In this document: piece after piece, positions 61,981-64,000 of the stretch | Position numbering within the stretch: the first letter of the stretch is position 1 | How the letters are laid out: each line of letters begins with the position of its first letter | DNA from: Klebsiella africana | GTDB taxonomy: Bacteria; Pseudomonadota; Gammaproteobacteria; Enterobacterales; Enterobacteriaceae | NCBI RefSeq assembly: GCF_020526085.1 | Contig: NZ_CP084875.1 | Coordinates: forward strand, 135,822 to 199,821 | Reading direction: 5' to 3' | DNA length: 64,000 bases | Made by a program: the position numbers and the translations under genes | The notes under the pieces: generated by a model | The model's input: the letters and a program-made list of their open reading frames with translations, nothing else | Told to the model about the DNA's origin: nothing | Databases searched by the model: none

Positions 61981-62198
61981 CACAGGCCCACGGTCCCGGT
62001 AAACCCGGAACCGGGACCTGTGCCGTGAGACCACTTTAGACGGGTCACATCACTTCAAAGGGAAGCTGTCGCCGTCTCAGTCACCCGGTCTCAAAATTTT
62101 TACAGGCATTCAGCCTGCAAAAACTTTGAGCTGCGGCTTCCTTCTCCGCCCTTTTTCGTTCTGTTTTCCCCGTCTGCGTTTGTCTCACGGCACAGGTC
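61981..62198 (+). ncRNA. Highly structured leader region with nested hairpins upstream of the 263-aa gene
   Basis: Three pairings: GGTCCCGGT/ACCGGGACC (61992-62018), an 18-bp near-perfect hairpin with loop ATTCA (62090-62130; arms CTCAAAATTTTTACAGGC and GCCTGCAAAAACTTTGAG), and a 17-bp perfect long-range inverted repeat GACCTGTGCCGTGAGAC (62015-62031) with GTCTCACGGCACAGGTC (62182-62198). Such nesting suggests a structured RNA (5' UTR, riboregulator or antisense-type element) before the gene at 62236; a recombination or replication site cannot be excluded. Whether it is transcribed is unknown. Confidence 0.5.
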
Positions 62199-62235
62199 AG
62201 GCCGCACACAATCCTAAATTGCAGGAGAATACGCT

Positions 62236-63027
62236 ATGAATGCTTTTAATAATCTGTTTAACCGTCACTGTCAAAACACTCTGCTGGCTCGCGGATGGCC
62301 TGCCGATATGGAACTGAACTATTCATTAGCTTACTGCCAGGGAGATGGTGTGGCATTTTACGGCGTGCTGCATGACAAAGAAATATTGTCCTTATTGGCT
62401 GGTCTGGTGAAATATAATCATATCACTGCAAAACTGGCAGAAGAGGTTGCCGAAGTAATCAAAGACAGCGAAACAAAACTCATCCTTGAACGCAACGGTT
62501 TTGGGTACCGATATTCTCATGCAAATACCATCCGAGTCCTGTTAGAAAATTACCCGGAAGATATCGGATATGAAAATCGCTTTTATGACGTTCTGGATAG
62601 TATCCAGGGGAGCATTGAGGAGATATGTAGCACGCTTGAAAATGACGGTTATAAAATCCATGAAAATATGAGCCCTTCCTATGCAGGCGACCTTGTTATG
62701 TCACGTGCCACAGCTAATTTCGAAATCATTGTAACCGAAAGCGAAGAGGAATTTTGGGACACATCAGATGCCTGGGATGATGAATGTAAAGATTTATACA
62801 TAGCTGATCTTCTTACCGGGAGATATGAACTGAAGAATCTTGAAATAATCGTGAGGGGAAGAACCACAGGAAAGGTATACGGACAACATTACGCCGAACT
62901 GGTTTCAATTAACAAAAATAGTCCGGTGCGACGTTGGTTTGACCGCGATTGGTTAAGGTTAGCATTTGAGGAAGCGCGGGTAAAAATTGAAGATAGCCGT
63001 AAGGAACTTACAAACATAAGGTTATAG
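62236..63027 (+). CDS. Plasmid/phage-type protein of unknown function (263 aa)
   Basis: 263 aa; the N-terminal ELNYSLAYCQGDGVAFYGVL block recurs in proteins of large plasmids and phages without a known function. Mixed helix/strand with SEEEFWDTSDAWDDECKDLY acidic region and a basic C-terminal helix. Good SD (GCAGGAG). Preceded by the structured leader and followed by a hairpin. Confidence 0.75.
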   Translation: MNAFNNLFNRHCQNTLLARGWPADMELNYSLAYCQGDGVAFYGVLHDKEILSLLAGLVKYNHITAKLAEEVAEVIKDSETKLILERNGFGYRYSHANTIRVLLENYPEDIGYENRFYDVLDSIQGSIEEICSTLENDGYKIHENMSPSYAGDLVMSRATANFEIIVTESEEEFWDTSDAWDDECKDLYIADLLTGRYELKNLEIIVRGRTTGKVYGQHYAELVSINKNSPVRRWFDRDWLRLAFEEARVKIEDSRKELTNIRL

Positions 63028-63039
63028 TTTCTCCAATGA

Positions 63040-63061
63040 GGGGCTGCAGCAGTGCAGCCCC
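63040..63061 (+). terminator. Hairpin after the 263-aa gene
   Basis: GGGGCTGCA-GCAG-TGCAGCCCC with perfect arms; only AACCTTTC follows, so it may be a factor-dependent terminator or an RNA-stabilising element. Confidence 0.6.
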
Positions 63062-63159
63062 AACCTTTCAGGTGACCGTCCCAGGAGTAGTGCGATTCAT
63101 GGTCCGGTGGGTTCAGAAAACATTGCCAGATAGCGTTTGCTGTCTTCTGCGCCCCTTGC

Positions 63160-63865
63160 TGTACGAGATCTAAGGCCCGAACCATAGCTTTCGTAGCTAC
63201 GTTTATCCTTGAAAGAACCATTTTCTAACGACATCAAACCATCCACAAAAGCCCAATTTTTGGATTATCGTCCGGAAGCGATCGTGCTCAGGATCACGCG
63301 GATCCTTTTCTGGATCGTTAAGGGTAAAACCTTTCAGTTAGTTCAGCCTGCTAGTTAACTAGCCTCTCAGAGGCCCGTAATCGCTCTCAGAAGCCGTTTC
63401 TTAGAAAAATGGTACCTACCTACGTATAATATTTGCGACTAATCCTGGTGTGTTTGACGACCATTCTGCGCTGGATCCGATCATTACCACTGTTCGAGGT
63501 ACCGAAACTCAACCACCAGCACTACCCTGCAGAGAGGCAACACCCACTGGTTTTGTTCTTATCATACTAATAAATAACGAATTATTAAACTGTATGACAG
63601 TGATCTACGTTATGTCTTCGGCATATTTGTTGTTGTTTATTCCGATCTGGGATCCAGCTTCGGTAAGAGTTAGGGGTCAAATCCCCTAAAAGGAGAGAAA
63701 TGCTGTGTTTGTAAACGATTTTGTGGGTCCAGCCACTTATCCCCGTTATCCACACCCTATAACCAATAATTGATCCCAATATGATCCTAGATCTAACCCA
63801 TAAAAACCAAAAGGATCCCCGGCGCTGTATCCAATTGAATTATATAAGAAAATCGACACTTTTGA
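63160..63865. other. Probable replication-origin region: GATC-rich with DnaA box
   Basis: No gene over 100 codons fits. Between 63280 and 63820 there are 13 GATC sites (63280, 63292, 63301, 63313, 63474, 63479, 63602, 63644, 63651, 63772, 63783, 63790, 63814) against about two expected by chance. TTATCCACA at 63746-63754 matches the DnaA box consensus, and a near match TTATCCCCG precedes it at 63738. An AT-rich stretch is at 63565-63592. TAGGGG-TCAAAT-CCCCTA (63671-63688) is a small hairpin followed by an SD-like AAAAGGAGAG and a 4-codon ORF (ATG 63701). Dam clusters plus DnaA box plus iterons is the layout of P1/F-type origins. Confidence 0.7.
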
Positions 63866-64000
63866 TTAACCGTCGTACGTGTTTTTGTTAATGTTCATAT
63901 GGAGTTTCATTAATGTATGAATGATTTTAGTTAACAGTCGTATGCTGGATGATCTACAGTAATGGGATTCAACATTAACGGTCGTATGTTTAGGATAGGA
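63866..64000. repeat. Iteron-like direct repeats (21-22 bp period), truncated by the window edge
   Basis: Consensus TTAACNGTCGTAYG: 63866-63879, 63931-63944 and 63975-63988 match; TTAATGTTCATATG (63888) and TTAATGTATGAATG (63910) are degenerate, and 63953 is a half match. The register is 63866-63888-63910-63931-63953-63975, spacings 22, 22, 21, 22, 22. Two-turn spacing is typical of iterons bound by Rep initiators; the rep gene presumably lies to the right. Confidence 0.78.

Noticed and set aside
61981..62022. Simple terminator for the 117-aa membrane protein gene
   Set aside because: The hairpin lacks a T-run and is part of a larger nested structure, so it is described separately as a structured region.
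63660..63720. T-arm-like hairpin (TAGGGG-TCAAAT-CCCCTA) suggesting a tRNA end, plus a 4-codon ORF after a good SD
   Set aside because: No acceptor, D or anticodon arms can be built around it. The ORF (ATG CTG TGT TTG stop) is too short to support as a gene.
1..64000. Insertion sequences, transposons, integrons or resistance genes
   Set aside because: No transposase, integrase or resistance-type product was recognised, and no terminal inverted repeats with target duplications were seen.

Overview
The window looks like part of the backbone of a large conjugative, low-copy enterobacterial plasmid of the IncHI type (R27/R478-like). This rests on family recognition by eye, not on a database search. 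The grounds are an F-type type IV secretion (T4SS) gene set in IncHI order (trhA-L-E-K-B, a DsbC-like gene, trhV-C, then trhP-W-U), large secreted Ig-like proteins of the kind reported to be needed for IncHI conjugation, and a P1-type parAB pair beside a big tandem-repeat array. No insertion sequence, transposon or antibiotic-resistance gene was seen.

Layout. (1) 1-8.7 kb, minus strand: trhU (cut by the window edge), a TrbC-TraW fusion, the TrhP signal peptidase, a 1414-aa Ig-like secreted protein and three small unknowns. (2) 9.4-11.8 kb, plus strand: a degenerate calcineurin-type phosphatase followed by three small exported proteins. (3) 11.8-21.3 kb, minus strand: the compact pilus-assembly operon from pilin trhA to ATPase trhC, with a hairpin terminator just after trhA. 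(4) 21.3-26.3 kb: a site-rich intergenic region, then plus-strand putative regulators including a 392-aa ParB/KorB-like protein and two proteins with DnaJ-like CxxCxGxG fingers. (5) 26.4-39.3 kb: three paralogous ~800-aa Ig-like proteins flank a partition module made of a 66-bp tandem-repeat array (about 22 units), an inverted repeat, parA and parB. (6) 39.4-56.5 kb: accessory and maintenance genes: small membrane proteins, an HNH endonuclease, a very DnaC-like helicase loader, a complete EcoRII-type restriction-modification pair, a DUF3846-like protein, a YfaE-like ferredoxin and a HigB-like toxin. (7) 56.8-63 kb: a beta-class DNA methyltransferase next to a 1126-aa protein of unknown family, a membrane protein, a strongly structured leader and a 263-aa plasmid/phage-type protein. 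(8) 63.1-64 kb: a probable replication origin, with many GATC sites, a perfect DnaA box and 21-22-bp iteron-like repeats that run off the right edge. The initiator gene is not in the window.

The most striking signal is a 13-bp palindrome, AAAAGTNACTTTT. About 30 near-perfect copies are scattered from 1 to 55.6 kb, often at gene 5' ends, including inside the first codons of transfer genes, and clustered in the pilin upstream region. This resembles the dispersed KorB operators of RK2 and suggests a plasmid-wide regulator or partition factor. The ParB-like protein at 24.2-25.4 kb is the obvious candidate. Start codons were adjusted where a Shine-Dalgarno (SD) sequence, signal peptide or neighbour overlap argued for it.
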